Virus record (IMG/VR): IMGVR_UViG_3300043772_005292
Coordinates: 1 to 20,576 of that record
Reading direction: 5' to 3' (one strand)
DNA: 20,576 nt
Source of the DNA: a virus
Below the pieces are notes generated by a model. It did no database searches, was not told the DNA's origin, and saw only the letters and a program-made list of their open reading frames with translations. Shown in pieces: positions 6,509-14,514 of the stretch; position 1 is the stretch's first letter; every line of letters starts with the position of its first letter. The translations under genes and the position numbers were made by a program.

Positions 6509-7804
6509 ATGAACTACTTAACAGAACATTATAAAAATATTTGTGAATCTCTTGATGCTCAAAAAACTATTCTTGAGTACATGATTTTTATAAAAGAAGA
6601 CGAGAACCTTGATAATGTATTAAGACGCTTAAGGCAAGGTGGCATGCACCAGCTCTCCGCAGATGATAAAAAATTGTTAGATGCTGCTAGAGATGAGATG
6701 CGTTTGCAGTCGGGATCTAAAGAGAATCTTGGACAAATGTCAGCAAAATATATTTCACAAAAAGCTCAAAAAGCTTCTCGCACTTCTGATTCGGCACAAA
6801 GAAGAATGAGAACTCAAGAAAGAGCCAGAGCAAATGCAAATTCCACAGCTAAAGGAACCGTTAGCTCATCATCGACACAGGGCACAGCAAATGCTGCAGA
6901 CATAAAAACCCCATCTTCGTGGGGTGACCCAAGCATTCGTTATAAAGGTGTACGAAATTATTTTTCAAATTCAAATTTAAGTCAAAGTGCCAAAGATTTA
7001 GAAAATTTAACTAAACCTACAAGTTATGGGATGCCAGAAACAAAAGGCTCCGGAACACCACCACAAGAACCACCTGTGCAAGCAAAACCAAAACCTTCTG
7101 GAACTCCACCAAAATATCCACAAGAGCCGCCAGTACAAGCAAAACCAAAACCTTCTGCACCTAAATCAAAACTCTCTTTTCCAAAAAAATTAACGGGGTT
7201 CGGTGTCGGTTTGGCGACAGGGTGGGGTGCCGATGAAGCCACACGATCAGCTTTAGGTGCTCTTGGTGTAGAAGATGAAAATATAAAAGATATTGCTGGT
7301 ACTGCAGTTGGAACTGGTGTTGGTATGGCAACAGACATCGCAACAACCTCTGCACTCGGTGGTGCAGGGTTAGGTGCAGCTGCAGGATTGGGAGCAGCTG
7401 CAGTTCTTCCATTTGCCGCAGCAGGAGCTGCTGGCGCAGTATTAGGAAAAGGATTAGAAAAAGTCGGTGAAATAGAATATAAACTTCCAGGAGAAACAGG
7501 AAACGCAAAAAGCACGCACCAAAGATTTGGGGAAAAATTATATCAATATAACCCACTTGTTCGCAGTGCAACAAATATTCTAGCCGGAAATGCTTTAACT
7601 GCAGGAATGGGCGACTTGAATGAAAAGCCAAAAGGTGTTGCAGGCGGAGATCCAAGTAAGATAGCTCAAAATCAAAGAGAAGATGAGGAAGAACAAGCAG
7701 AAATAGCAAGAAAACAGGCTGCAGAACAATCAAGAGCTGAAGGGCGTTCTGCTCGTATTGCACAAAAAGTAGCAGAATTAAAAGCAAAAGAGAGTTCACA
7801 ATGA
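6509..7804 (+). CDS. Gly/Ala-rich membrane-segment protein, candidate ejected head protein
   Basis: Function not recognised. The 431-aa protein has an amphipathic N-terminus (MNYLTEHYKNICE, 1-13, then Ser14) resembling a cleavable capsid-targeting peptide. A basic helical region follows (70-115), then two Pro-rich repeats with core QEPPVQAKPKPS (186-197, 205-216). Residues 227-313 are Gly/Ala-rich and hydrophobic, with small-residue spacing (GTAVGTGVG, GGAGLGAAAGLGAAA) like glycine-zipper membrane segments. The C-terminus is a charged helix. Proteins of this make-up occur among phage internal proteins that insert into the host envelope during DNA ejection; that role is inference. SD AGGA lies 6 nt before ATG. 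The stop overlaps the 7801 start by ATGA. Confidence 0.82.
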   Translation: MNYLTEHYKNICESLDAQKTILEYMIFIKEDENLDNVLRRLRQGGMHQLSADDKKLLDAARDEMRLQSGSKENLGQMSAKYISQKAQKASRTSDSAQRRMRTQERARANANSTAKGTVSSSSTQGTANAADIKTPSSWGDPSIRYKGVRNYFSNSNLSQSAKDLENLTKPTSYGMPETKGSGTPPQEPPVQAKPKPSGTPPKYPQEPPVQAKPKPSAPKSKLSFPKKLTGFGVGLATGWGADEATRSALGALGVEDENIKDIAGTAVGTGVGMATDIATTSALGGAGLGAAAGLGAAAVLPFAAAGAAGAVLGKGLEKVGEIEYKLPGETGNAKSTHQRFGEKLYQYNPLVRSATNILAGNALTAGMGDLNEKPKGVAGGDPSKIAQNQREDEEEQAEIARKQAAEQSRAEGRSARIAQKVAELKAKESSQ

Positions 7805-8688
7805 AAAATAAACTAGTTGAAGAACTGTTGGAGCAAAGATACCAAGAAAATTTAAATGAATTCGTTGGAGCTGCAGTTCGTGCAGTTGGAAGAGCTTTAA
7901 GTCAAGGAGCAAAACAGGCAACTAAAACAGCAACACGTACTGCAACAGAAACTGGTGGAAGAACAGCCGTAAGACCAACTATGACTACACCAAAAAATGT
8001 AGTTGTAGTAAAACCAAAACCAGCTACAGCCCCATCGCCGTCTACAGCTCCCGTACCAACAGAAGTCCCAACTCAAATACCGACAACAAAGCCAGTTGAA
8101 ATACCAACAACACAACCAACGGTTCCTCCAGCAAAACCAGCTGAAATTCCTGTAGTACGACCAAAGCCAGAAGAGTTACCGGGGTATAGACCAAAACCAG
8201 ACGAGATCCCAGGCCAAAAGCCAAAACCAGACGAGATCCCAGGCCAAAAGCCAAAACCAGATGAGATCCCAGGCCAAAAGCCAAAACCAAAACCTGATGA
8301 GGTTCCATCTCCAAAACCAAAACCAGAGGAGATTCCTTCTACAAGACCAAAAACTCCTCCAAAAGAAGAGCCAAAGACTCCTCCAAAAGAAGAAACTAAA
8401 ACTCCTCCAAAAGATGAAACTGGGACTCCTCCAAAAGAAGAAACGAGAACTCCTCCAAAAGAAGAAACAAAGCCTCTTCCAAAAGAAGAGCCAGTAAAAC
8501 CATCTGCACCACCAATAGCCGGTGTGACAAATTTAATACGCCGAACGAGAAGTCCAAAAATTGATATTGGTGGTAGTTCGATGGATTCTTATAGAACAGG
8601 TGAACAAGGATTTCTTTTACCAGCTTATGTAAATTTGGGAAGAGAAGCTATTGGATTAAGATATGCAACGGCCTTGCGTCTTATATAA
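7801..8688 (+). CDS. Pro/Lys/Glu tandem-repeat protein, candidate internal or stalk virion protein
   Basis: Function not recognised. The 295-aa protein starts MKNKLVEELLEQRYQ, with LVE and LLE motifs like its neighbours' N-termini, followed by a short Ala/Arg/Thr-rich basic segment. Residues about 60-235 are an extended polyproline-type rod of tandem units, KPKPDEIPGQ (131-160) then TPPKEET (about 185-232). This composition recalls TonB linkers and PEVK springs. The last 50 residues (DIGGSSMDSYRTGEQGFLLPAYVNLGR) look folded. It overlaps the 6509 gene by ATGA, so translation is coupled. The repeats make copy-number change likely. Confidence 0.8.
   Translation: MKNKLVEELLEQRYQENLNEFVGAAVRAVGRALSQGAKQATKTATRTATETGGRTAVRPTMTTPKNVVVVKPKPATAPSPSTAPVPTEVPTQIPTTKPVEIPTTQPTVPPAKPAEIPVVRPKPEELPGYRPKPDEIPGQKPKPDEIPGQKPKPDEIPGQKPKPKPDEVPSPKPKPEEIPSTRPKTPPKEEPKTPPKEETKTPPKDETGTPPKEETRTPPKEETKPLPKEEPVKPSAPPIAGVTNLIRRTRSPKIDIGGSSMDSYRTGEQGFLLPAYVNLGREAIGLRYATALRLI
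8191..8280 (+). repeat. Three tandem 30-bp repeats in the 7801 gene
   Basis: Units at 8191-8220 and 8221-8250 are identical; 8251-8280 differs at one base. Each encodes ten residues (PKPDEIPGQK). Confidence 0.97.
8353..8496 (+). repeat. Six tandem 24-bp repeats in the 7801 gene
   Basis: Units start at 8353, 8377, 8401, 8425, 8449 and 8473. The first five begin ACTCCTCCAAAAGA; the sixth is diverged. They encode eight-residue TPPKEETK-like units. Confidence 0.95.
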
Positions 8689-8701
8689 TATGTGATATAA
8701 T
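8674..8701 (+). promoter_or_regulatory. Possible sigma70-type promoter before the exonuclease gene
   Basis: TTGCGT at 8674-8679 and TATAAT at 8696-8701 are separated by 16 bp. A start about 7 nt later would fall just before ATG 8713. No late box is seen, which suits an early DNA-metabolism gene. The region is AT-rich, so a chance match is possible. Confidence 0.4.
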
Positions 8702-8712
8702 TATTATGTATT

Positions 8713-9381
8713 ATGTACATTGAAAATTATAAAAAGTTTACGCATAAACCAATAGACATAGAAGGTTCTTTAAAAGAAGTTTCAGAAAATGGAAAACGTT
8801 TTTATGAAACTCCAGAGGGAATCTTTCCCAGTGTTACAACTGTAGTTGGTTTTGAAAAACAACAATTTTTTGCTGAATGGAGACAGAGAAATCCAGAAGA
8901 AAGCAAAAGAGTAACATCAAGGGGAACAAAATTCCATTCTTTAATAGAAAAATATTTAAAAAATGAAGATATAGATTATGATAATCTCCAATCTGGAAAC
9001 AAAGCTTTATTTTCTTTATTGAAACCAGAGCTAGACAAGATAGACAACATAATTGCTCTTGAAAGTCCTTTATGGTCAAAAACTTTAAAACTGGCCGGAA
9101 GAACAGATTGTATTGCAGAATATGATGGCAAACTTACAATAATAGATTTTAAAGCCAGCACAAAAGAAAAAAGAAAGAAAGATATCGATAATTATTTTGC
9201 TCAGGCAACTGCATATGCCCTAATGTTCCAAGAAAGAACGGGAATAATAGTTGACAATTTTGCAATATTAATTGCATGTGAAGATGGCTTAAAACAAGTT
9301 TTTGAGGGAAATCCACTCCACTATGTTAAACATTTACATAAATTAGTAAAAAAATACAGGAACGCAAATGGAATATCGTGA
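8713..9381 (+). CDS. PD-(D/E)XK exonuclease, MGME1/RecB-nuclease-like
   Basis: Predicted metal-dependent DNA exonuclease of the PD-(D/E)XK superfamily, like the MGME1-type nucleases known in T4-like cyanophages. The 222-aa protein carries the motifs in order: FPSVTTV near 38-44, His75 in GTKFHSLIE, Glu117, Asp132 in AGRTD, Asp145-Phe-Lys147 in IIDFKAS and Gln164-x3-Tyr168 in QATAYA. This is the RecB/Cas4-type set. Probable role: trimming of single-stranded ends in replication or recombination. No SD is visible before ATG 8713; an upstream sigma70-like promoter would give a very short leader. Its last 14 nt overlap the next gene. Confidence 0.87.
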   Translation: MYIENYKKFTHKPIDIEGSLKEVSENGKRFYETPEGIFPSVTTVVGFEKQQFFAEWRQRNPEESKRVTSRGTKFHSLIEKYLKNEDIDYDNLQSGNKALFSLLKPELDKIDNIIALESPLWSKTLKLAGRTDCIAEYDGKLTIIDFKASTKEKRKKDIDNYFAQATAYALMFQERTGIIVDNFAILIACEDGLKQVFEGNPLHYVKHLHKLVKKYRNANGIS

Positions 9382-9970
9382 ACAGAGAACACTGGAAGAA
9401 GCTGTCAACACAAGAGGAAGTCGTTTATGGACTAAAATGAACGATAATTCCAAATCCGAAAAAAACAGGCAACTTTTTGTTGAAGAGAATGGTGGCTTTT
9501 TTGTTCGTGAAGGTCGCTATTGGAAATGGAATACTCCAGTAAAAGAAAAGAATGGTTATTGGTTAAAACGAGCAGATAGCGGAGAAAAAGTCTTTTTTGA
9601 AAATATGACTAAATTCGGAAATGAAAATGGGCTTACCGCAGTAAAAATATGCGAACTCTTGAATGGAAAAAGAAAAACCTATAAAGGTTGGACTGCAGTT
9701 GAAATAAGAGAAGTGAAGGATAGCGTTGGCTCCAACGAGAAGTTAAAGGAACCCAAAAAAGATAAGATTAAGATAACTATGGGTGCCGTTTTACAAGACA
9801 TTACTACTGGTGAAATTTTAAATATTTCAAGCATAGCAGATTTTGCCAAAGACAATAATTTAGATTATGCAAATTTAAGAAAACTTGCGGTAGGCAAGGC
9901 AAAAACATATAGAAACTTAAAATTATTCAATCCAATTGAAAAATACAAGGCTCTTGAAGAGCCTAAATAA
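9368..9970 (+). CDS. Tandem helix-turn-helix (NUMOD1/IENR1-like) DNA-binding protein
   Basis: The 200-aa protein holds two related modules: residues 76-108 (FENMTKFGNENGL...LLNGKRKTYKGW) and 151-187 (ISSIADFAKDNNL...LAVGKAKTYRNL). Both fit the short HTH repeats found at the DNA-binding end of homing endonucleases and as stand-alone phage proteins. No nuclease motif is seen, so it may be a regulator or a remnant of a homing enzyme. Residues 35-70 are rich in aromatic residues (FFVREGRYWKWNTP) and may be a third, degenerate binding unit. ATG 9368 has AGGAA upstream at a good distance and overlaps the exonuclease gene, so the two are coupled. The stop codon lies within the next late box. Confidence 0.8.
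   Translation: MEYREQRTLEEAVNTRGSRLWTKMNDNSKSEKNRQLFVEENGGFFVREGRYWKWNTPVKEKNGYWLKRADSGEKVFFENMTKFGNENGLTAVKICELLNGKRKTYKGWTAVEIREVKDSVGSNEKLKEPKKDKIKITMGAVLQDITTGEILNISSIADFAKDNNLDYANLRKLAVGKAKTYRNLKLFNPIEKYKALEEPK
9962..9969 (+). promoter_or_regulatory. Late promoter box CCTAAATA for the 9977 gene
   Basis: CTAAATA-type box overlapping the TAA of the previous gene. The predicted start near 9975 leaves a 2-nt leader before ATG 9977. Confidence 0.5.
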
Positions 9971-9976
9971 TTGGAG

Positions 9977-12373
9977 ATGAACTTTAAAAGCCTTTTATCA
10001 AAATTATACGAAGCAAGAGACAATAAAGAAGCCTTTACTCGGACTGGTGAAGCCACCAAAAAAGAAAGAGAAAAGAGCAAATCTGTTGATTCTCGGTCAA
10101 AAGATGCTGCCAGAAAGCGCGCAGAGCGGGCAAGAGAGATGCCCCGTGAAAGAAAGCCTAAACAAGAATTAGTGAAAGAAGTTTTAGGCGTAAAAACTAG
10201 AGGTGGAAGAGTTCAGCTTATTTTTAAAGATTCTTTCAATAAAGAACAACACACAAAAATTGGAAAAGAAAATATGTCAATTGCTGATGCTCAACAATTG
10301 ACAAAAGATCCAAAATTTGAACAAACAAGAGCATCAAAACTTCTCTTTGGAAACGTAAAAGAAAAAGAAAAATCAGACAAGGGACCAAAAAAAGAAGGAA
10401 AGTCTGAGCCAAAAAAAGAAACTAAACCAAAACAAGAAGACGAAAAGAAAAAAGAAGGCCAGCAAAAAGAAGGCCAGGAAAAAGAAGAAAAACCAAAAGC
10501 CAGAAGACTTAGCAAAGAAGAGATATTTCAATCTCTTTCACAAATGACACCAGATCAATTGCTGGGTGTTCCTCCCGATCTCCGTCAAGAGTTTTTCCAG
10601 ACGCAAAGAAAGCCGCCATCAAATAATGATTTTGATGAGATGACATACGAGACACTAAGCGTAAAATTTGGTCTTAATCCAGTATCTTCTACCCCATACA
10701 ACCAACAAGTATTGAACGCTATTATTTTCTTGGCAAAGATGAAAATGGGTGCAAGCGACCAGGAGATGCAGACAATCAGTGCAATGAATCCAAAGGGAAT
10801 GGATTTTACACGTGGAGCATTCTACACAGCAAAGAAAATACTTTCCCAATTAGGCGAAGAATGTATTCAATCAATGATGTCAACAATTGAAAGTGGTGGA
10901 ACACCAATGAGCAGCGATGGTGTTCCAGATATGGCTTGCGGTGATTATAAATTCAAAGTTTCTGCTGGTGGTGAAATAAGTCTATCTACTACACAGTTTG
11001 ATCAAAAGAACAAATCATTTAAAGGTTATGTTGCATCTGCTTTAGCAACCGCTTTGGGATCTCCTGAAACAATTGCTAGAGACAATGCTGTAAAATCAGT
11101 TTTTGAAAAAGGATCACAGATTAGTTCTGGGTATAGTTCTGAGCTGATCCCACCAGAAGCATTGAGTTTGATTTTAAATGATGAAAAGCTTCTCACAAAA
11201 TTTAAAAATACAAAAATACAAGATCAAAATGGAAACGATCTCGGAACAATTATAGATTCTGAAAATAATTTAAATCCAAAAGCATCTTTGGATAACTACT
11301 ACAAAGAGTGGCAAACCTTGTCAAAAGATCTTGTAAAAGGAAAAGAAACTCCATTTAAAAGCGAAATATCAAAACAAGTATTAAAAAATGTTCTTCGTGG
11401 AGATAATATCGTAGATCCAAAAAATGCACCGACACACTTAATTACAGTAAATGGCGTATTCCCGATGACGGATGATTGGTTTGATATTGTATCTAAGCAA
11501 TCTGAGCTTGATATAAAACCAGCAAAAACAATTTTAAGTTCAAAAAACGTAACCAACTATAAACCTTCAGCAGCTGAAATGTTGAAAAAATATAGTGTTG
11601 TAGTAGAACAAAAAGAAGAAAAAACGCCTTCTCTTTCAAAAATGATTATTCCTGCTGAGAGCATAAATCCTGCTCAGTTTATGGTAAATCATATAATGAA
11701 TAATTATGAGTTTCAACTAAACTCAAGTTTATTACCCGGATTCAAACCAAAAGATTTAAATTCTGTTGATTTTAATTATGTTAAAATAGGTAAAAAGACA
11801 ATAAAAATTCCTGTAGAAAAAGAACAAAATATTTCTTTGGCAATGCAGGAAAATGCAGGTCTCATAGTAAATGATTTGCTTTTAGAATCTTTTACAAATA
11901 ATTTTGTACTTCACACATTATTAAAAACTACATTGGTAAATGATACAGAGGCATCATTTTTGAACATGGGTGAACAAATTTTGTTGGAAAATGAAATAAG
12001 ACCTATGGAGTTGCAACAAATATATAAAAATGTAATGGAAAGAGTTGAAAACGAACCTTTCCGTCTTTTGTGGATTGTAAACATATTGAATGCAATCGAT
12101 GAAGAGTATGAAAGAGACTACAAACAAGAATACAAAAATTACCACGGAAAACCAAAACAGAGAAAAGAAAGAGCTGCTAGAACTGCTGCAAGAGAATTGA
12201 TGATAAAAAAGGGAAGAGCAAAAAAAGGTGACGGCAAAGACATAGATCACAAAAAGCCTCTTCGACACGGTGGTTCTAAGGGCATAAATAATTTACGTGT
12301 CAGAAATCGTTCAGAAAACAGATCTGACAATGGACACCACAAAGGTGAAAAACAAAATAAGGATTGGAAATGA
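9977..12373 (+). CDS. Large head-type protein with C-terminal HNH-like module
   Basis: The 798-aa protein begins MNFKSLLSKLYE then Ala13, a near-ideal capsid-targeting peptide with an LYE/A cleavage site. Residues 20-65 are strongly basic. Residues 115-180 are a Lys/Glu/Pro-rich linker. Residues about 185-700 look folded; the stretch around LRQEFFQTQRKPPSNNDFD and FGLNPVSSTPYNQQV resembles a conserved protein of marine T4-like phages that I cannot name. The last 44 residues carry DIDHKKPLRHGGSKGINNLR and a following NR...HHKGE pattern, an HNH-type module preceded by a basic helix. The Cys residues of a typical zinc HNH are missing. An in-frame TTG at 9971 exists, but ATG 9977 gives the shared N-terminal motif. 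A virion-packaged nuclease is possible. It overlaps the next gene by ATGA. Confidence 0.82.
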   Translation: MNFKSLLSKLYEARDNKEAFTRTGEATKKEREKSKSVDSRSKDAARKRAERAREMPRERKPKQELVKEVLGVKTRGGRVQLIFKDSFNKEQHTKIGKENMSIADAQQLTKDPKFEQTRASKLLFGNVKEKEKSDKGPKKEGKSEPKKETKPKQEDEKKKEGQQKEGQEKEEKPKARRLSKEEIFQSLSQMTPDQLLGVPPDLRQEFFQTQRKPPSNNDFDEMTYETLSVKFGLNPVSSTPYNQQVLNAIIFLAKMKMGASDQEMQTISAMNPKGMDFTRGAFYTAKKILSQLGEECIQSMMSTIESGGTPMSSDGVPDMACGDYKFKVSAGGEISLSTTQFDQKNKSFKGYVASALATALGSPETIARDNAVKSVFEKGSQISSGYSSELIPPEALSLILNDEKLLTKFKNTKIQDQNGNDLGTIIDSENNLNPKASLDNYYKEWQTLSKDLVKGKETPFKSEISKQVLKNVLRGDNIVDPKNAPTHLITVNGVFPMTDDWFDIVSKQSELDIKPAKTILSSKNVTNYKPSAAEMLKKYSVVVEQKEEKTPSLSKMIIPAESINPAQFMVNHIMNNYEFQLNSSLLPGFKPKDLNSVDFNYVKIGKKTIKIPVEKEQNISLAMQENAGLIVNDLLLESFTNNFVLHTLLKTTLVNDTEASFLNMGEQILLENEIRPMELQQIYKNVMERVENEPFRLLWIVNILNAIDEEYERDYKQEYKNYHGKPKQRKERAARTAARELMIKKGRAKKGDGKDIDHKKPLRHGGSKGINNLRVRNRSENRSDNGHHKGEKQNKDWK

Positions 12374-13533
12374 TCTCTAAAAATATAAAATTGATCACAG
12401 AAAAAGTATACGAAAACTCTGGCCTAGGCAAATGGTTTAACAAAGAATCTGCCGGGGGTGGACCGGGCTGGGATCGTTACAATACCAAGGGAGAGCGTGT
12501 CGGAAAATGTGGTGACGCAAAAGAGGGTGAATCGTATGCCGCATGTTTGAGCCGTCAAAAGGCAGACAAACTTGGAAAAGAAAAAATAGGATCATTTGTA
12601 AGAAGAAAAAGAGCTGCACAAAATAAAGCCGGAAGAGGCGATAAAGGCGATGTAAAAGGAAAAGGTAAAAAGCCTGTATTTGTAAAAACTGGTGTTACTG
12701 AAGTTAAAGAATTTTTTGAAGTGTTTACAGTTTTAAACGAATGCTTTATTCCGTTGACTTTTAATTCAATTGAAGCAAAAGATCTATTGCCATGTGATTT
12801 GATTATAAACGAAGCTGGTAAAATATTAAATGTAAACGGAATAGAACTAAATGAAGAAAAATACGAAATAAGTTTTACTGACGAAGAAGGTAATGAAGTT
12901 AATGAGATATTTGAACCTTCTACTGTAATGGGGTTTGTTGATACTAATGAAGGAACTGAAAAAGACGATGAAGGAAAATTTGTTGAGATTTACGAGGATG
13001 ACAATAAAAAAGTAAAACTCAATAAAATCATGAAGGGCGATGTTAAAAAATACAAAGTTTATGTAAAAAATGACAAAGGAAATGTAGTCAAAGTAAACTT
13101 TGGTGACCCAAACATGGAAATAAAAAGAGACGACCCAGATCGTCGCAGAAACTTCAGAGCTAGACACAATTGCGATACTCCGGGACCAAGATGGAAAGCA
13201 CGCTACTGGGCTTGTAAGACATGGAGCACACAATCAGTTACTTCTATGTTGAAAGAAGAAATTGAAATACTTGGTGAAGCAGCAAAGAACAAAGCAAAGG
13301 ATCCTAAAAAATGGAGTTCTTGCATTGCTCAAGCTAAGAAAAAGTTTGATGTTTATCCATCAGCATATGCCAATGCATGGGCAGCAAAATGCTACAAGAG
13401 CAAGGGTGGAAAATGGAAAAAACTTTCAGAGGACATTGCATTAGCAGGGCTAAACAAACTTTATTCAAAATCTTATAATAAAAATTTTTATGGGTTGATG
13501 GATTTAAGAAAAAACAAATTTTTTCAGTCATAA
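12370..13533 (+). CDS. Multi-module Cys-motif phage protein (three short conserved modules)
   Basis: The 387-aa protein starts MISKNIKLITEKVYEN, again a capsid-targeting-like peptide. Module 1 (19-92) reads WFNKE...GGGPGWDRYNTKG with Cys47/Cys59 and a basic GRGDKGD tail. A middle acidic domain (about 115-215) is unknown. Module 2 (227-284) is KYKVYVKND...VNFGDPN then DPDRRRNFRARHNC and GPRWKARYWAC, with Cys268/Cys282. Module 3 (310-352) is DPKKWSSCIAQAKKKFDVYPSAYANAW with Cys318/Cys341 and a basic end. I recognise modules 2 and 3 as recurring small domains in phage proteins (module 3 resembles DUF5872), without known biochemistry. The arrangement suggests tandem nucleic-acid- or capsid-binding units. 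ATG 12370 overlaps the previous stop; the in-frame TTG at 12364 is less likely. Confidence 0.83.
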   Translation: MISKNIKLITEKVYENSGLGKWFNKESAGGGPGWDRYNTKGERVGKCGDAKEGESYAACLSRQKADKLGKEKIGSFVRRKRAAQNKAGRGDKGDVKGKGKKPVFVKTGVTEVKEFFEVFTVLNECFIPLTFNSIEAKDLLPCDLIINEAGKILNVNGIELNEEKYEISFTDEEGNEVNEIFEPSTVMGFVDTNEGTEKDDEGKFVEIYEDDNKKVKLNKIMKGDVKKYKVYVKNDKGNVVKVNFGDPNMEIKRDDPDRRRNFRARHNCDTPGPRWKARYWACKTWSTQSVTSMLKEEIEILGEAAKNKAKDPKKWSSCIAQAKKKFDVYPSAYANAWAAKCYKSKGGKWKKLSEDIALAGLNKLYSKSYNKNFYGLMDLRKNKFFQS

Positions 13534-13536
13534 ATA
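13529..13536 (+). promoter_or_regulatory. Late promoter box CATAAATA for the 13548 gene
   Basis: The box contains the stop codon of the previous gene. The predicted start near 13542 leaves a 6-nt leader and would cut the SD-like AAGGAAG (13538-13544) out of the message. Confidence 0.55.
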
Positions 13537-13547
13537 AAAGGAAGACT

Positions 13548-14102
13548 ATGAAATTCAAAGAATTAATCTCAAATATCCAAACATTGGCCGAAAATTCAGG
13601 AGAGCATACCGAAGGCGGTGGTGGCCTCTATTCAGGTCAACCAAACCCAGGGCCATCTGCCTTAACAGATAAGGGAACATTTAACCTTGCTCTGCCTAGA
13701 TCCATTGATGCAATTAATGCATTGCTTCACACCTTTTCTTATAAAGATTACATCGACCCAGATGGAGTTATGTCGATTGTAAAACAAAAATTAAACCACT
13801 TCGGTCTTGACTTTGCATGCAAAGGAAAAGTTCAAGATGGTGATAATATGTACGAATTGGTGCAATACGGAAGCACCCAATTGGGAGTTTATGGGCAAAA
13901 TCCTTATGATGACGTAAATGAAAAAGGATTCTCTCAAGGAGATGGAATCAAAGAAAAATTGGGTCACTCCTTAGCATTGTCTGTTAATGTTCAAAAGATG
14001 CCAACAAGTCTTCGTAAAGTGACAATGATGATCGTGCCAACAGCTACATCATCCTATAATACTGGTGATATGGCGGGCGCAGATTGTGGTTGTTCACATT
14101 AA
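13548..14102 (+). CDS. Small probable head protein of unknown function
   Basis: The 184-aa protein starts MKFKELISNIQTLAE then Asn16, matching the capsid-targeting-like pattern. A Gly-rich stretch follows (GEHTEGGGGLYSGQPNPGPS), then a compact domain (about 40-170) with a DPDGVMSIVKQKLNHFGLDF helix pair and beta-like segments ending MMIVPTATSSY. The last residues are ADCGCSH, with a Cys-x-Cys. I do not recognise the fold. It has its own late box and an SD-like AAGGAAG. The following gene overlaps or abuts its 3' end. Confidence 0.82.
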   Translation: MKFKELISNIQTLAENSGEHTEGGGGLYSGQPNPGPSALTDKGTFNLALPRSIDAINALLHTFSYKDYIDPDGVMSIVKQKLNHFGLDFACKGKVQDGDNMYELVQYGSTQLGVYGQNPYDDVNEKGFSQGDGIKEKLGHSLALSVNVQKMPTSLRKVTMMIVPTATSSYNTGDMAGADCGCSH

Positions 14103-14505
14103 TCAAACAAACAATTCCAACAATATTTTGACAGAATCGTGTTTCACTGATTTTTGTCAAAAATATTATTTTAACCCGGAATGTTCGGGCAAGGAAGAGT
14201 TTATTGATGACATGAAGCGAATCAAATACATAAAAAGATTGCTTCAAAAAATACATAAACACAAAACATTAAAATCAATAAGAGAGAGATTGATAATAAA
14301 TCATCTCATAATATTAAGAAACGTGTTTGGTGAAGAAAATACAGCCAGAATTTTGTTTTTTAAATTGGAGCCAAGACTTCATTGTTATTTGAAGTCTTTT
14401 TTAGTATTTTTAAATTTTAATATACAGGATATCCCAGAAGTTCAATATTTTAAAATTTTAACAGATCAGAGAGTTGACAAAAAGCTCTCTCAGACTGAAA
14501 ACTAA
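14086..14505 (+). CDS. Conserved small phage protein, DUF7207-like
   Basis: About 140 residues. The stretch from FTDFCQKYYFNPECSGKEEF through DDMKRIKYIKRLLQKI, RERLIINHLIILRNVFG and ARILFFKLE to FLVFLNFN matches, from memory, a small helical protein conserved across T4-like cyanophages and relatives (DUF7207). Its function is unknown. It is rich in Arg/Lys and aromatic residues and probably all-alpha. The start is uncertain: there is no ATG at the 5' end. GTG 14065, GTG 14086 and TTG 14128 are in frame, and none has a clear SD. Family N-termini usually begin just before ILTE, which favours 14128 or 14086. Translation may depend on coupling to the overlapping upstream gene. The stop lies inside the next late box. 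Confidence 0.75.
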   Translation: MVVHINQTNNSNNILTESCFTDFCQKYYFNPECSGKEEFIDDMKRIKYIKRLLQKIHKHKTLKSIRERLIINHLIILRNVFGEENTARILFFKLEPRLHCYLKSFLVFLNFNIQDIPEVQYFKILTDQRVDKKLSQTEN

Positions 14506-14508
14506 ATA
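14501..14508 (+). promoter_or_regulatory. Late promoter box ACTAAATA for the 14515 gene
   Basis: Contains the stop of the previous gene. The predicted start near 14514 leaves one base before ATG 14515, and no SD could be transcribed. Confidence 0.55.
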
Positions 14509-14514
14509 TTTTTG

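Noticed and set aside
7161-7799. Long Leu-rich minus-strand frame opposite the 6509 gene
   Set aside because: It mirrors the Ala/Glu/Lys-rich codons of the real gene; the Leu-rich product is an artefact of the opposite strand.
8191-8496. CRISPR-like array
   Set aside because: The repeats are contiguous without spacers and encode in-frame protein repeats.
9971-9976. TTG start for the 9977 gene
   Set aside because: ATG 9977 produces the MNFKSLLSKLYE start shared in style with neighbouring genes, and a TTG start has no better signal.
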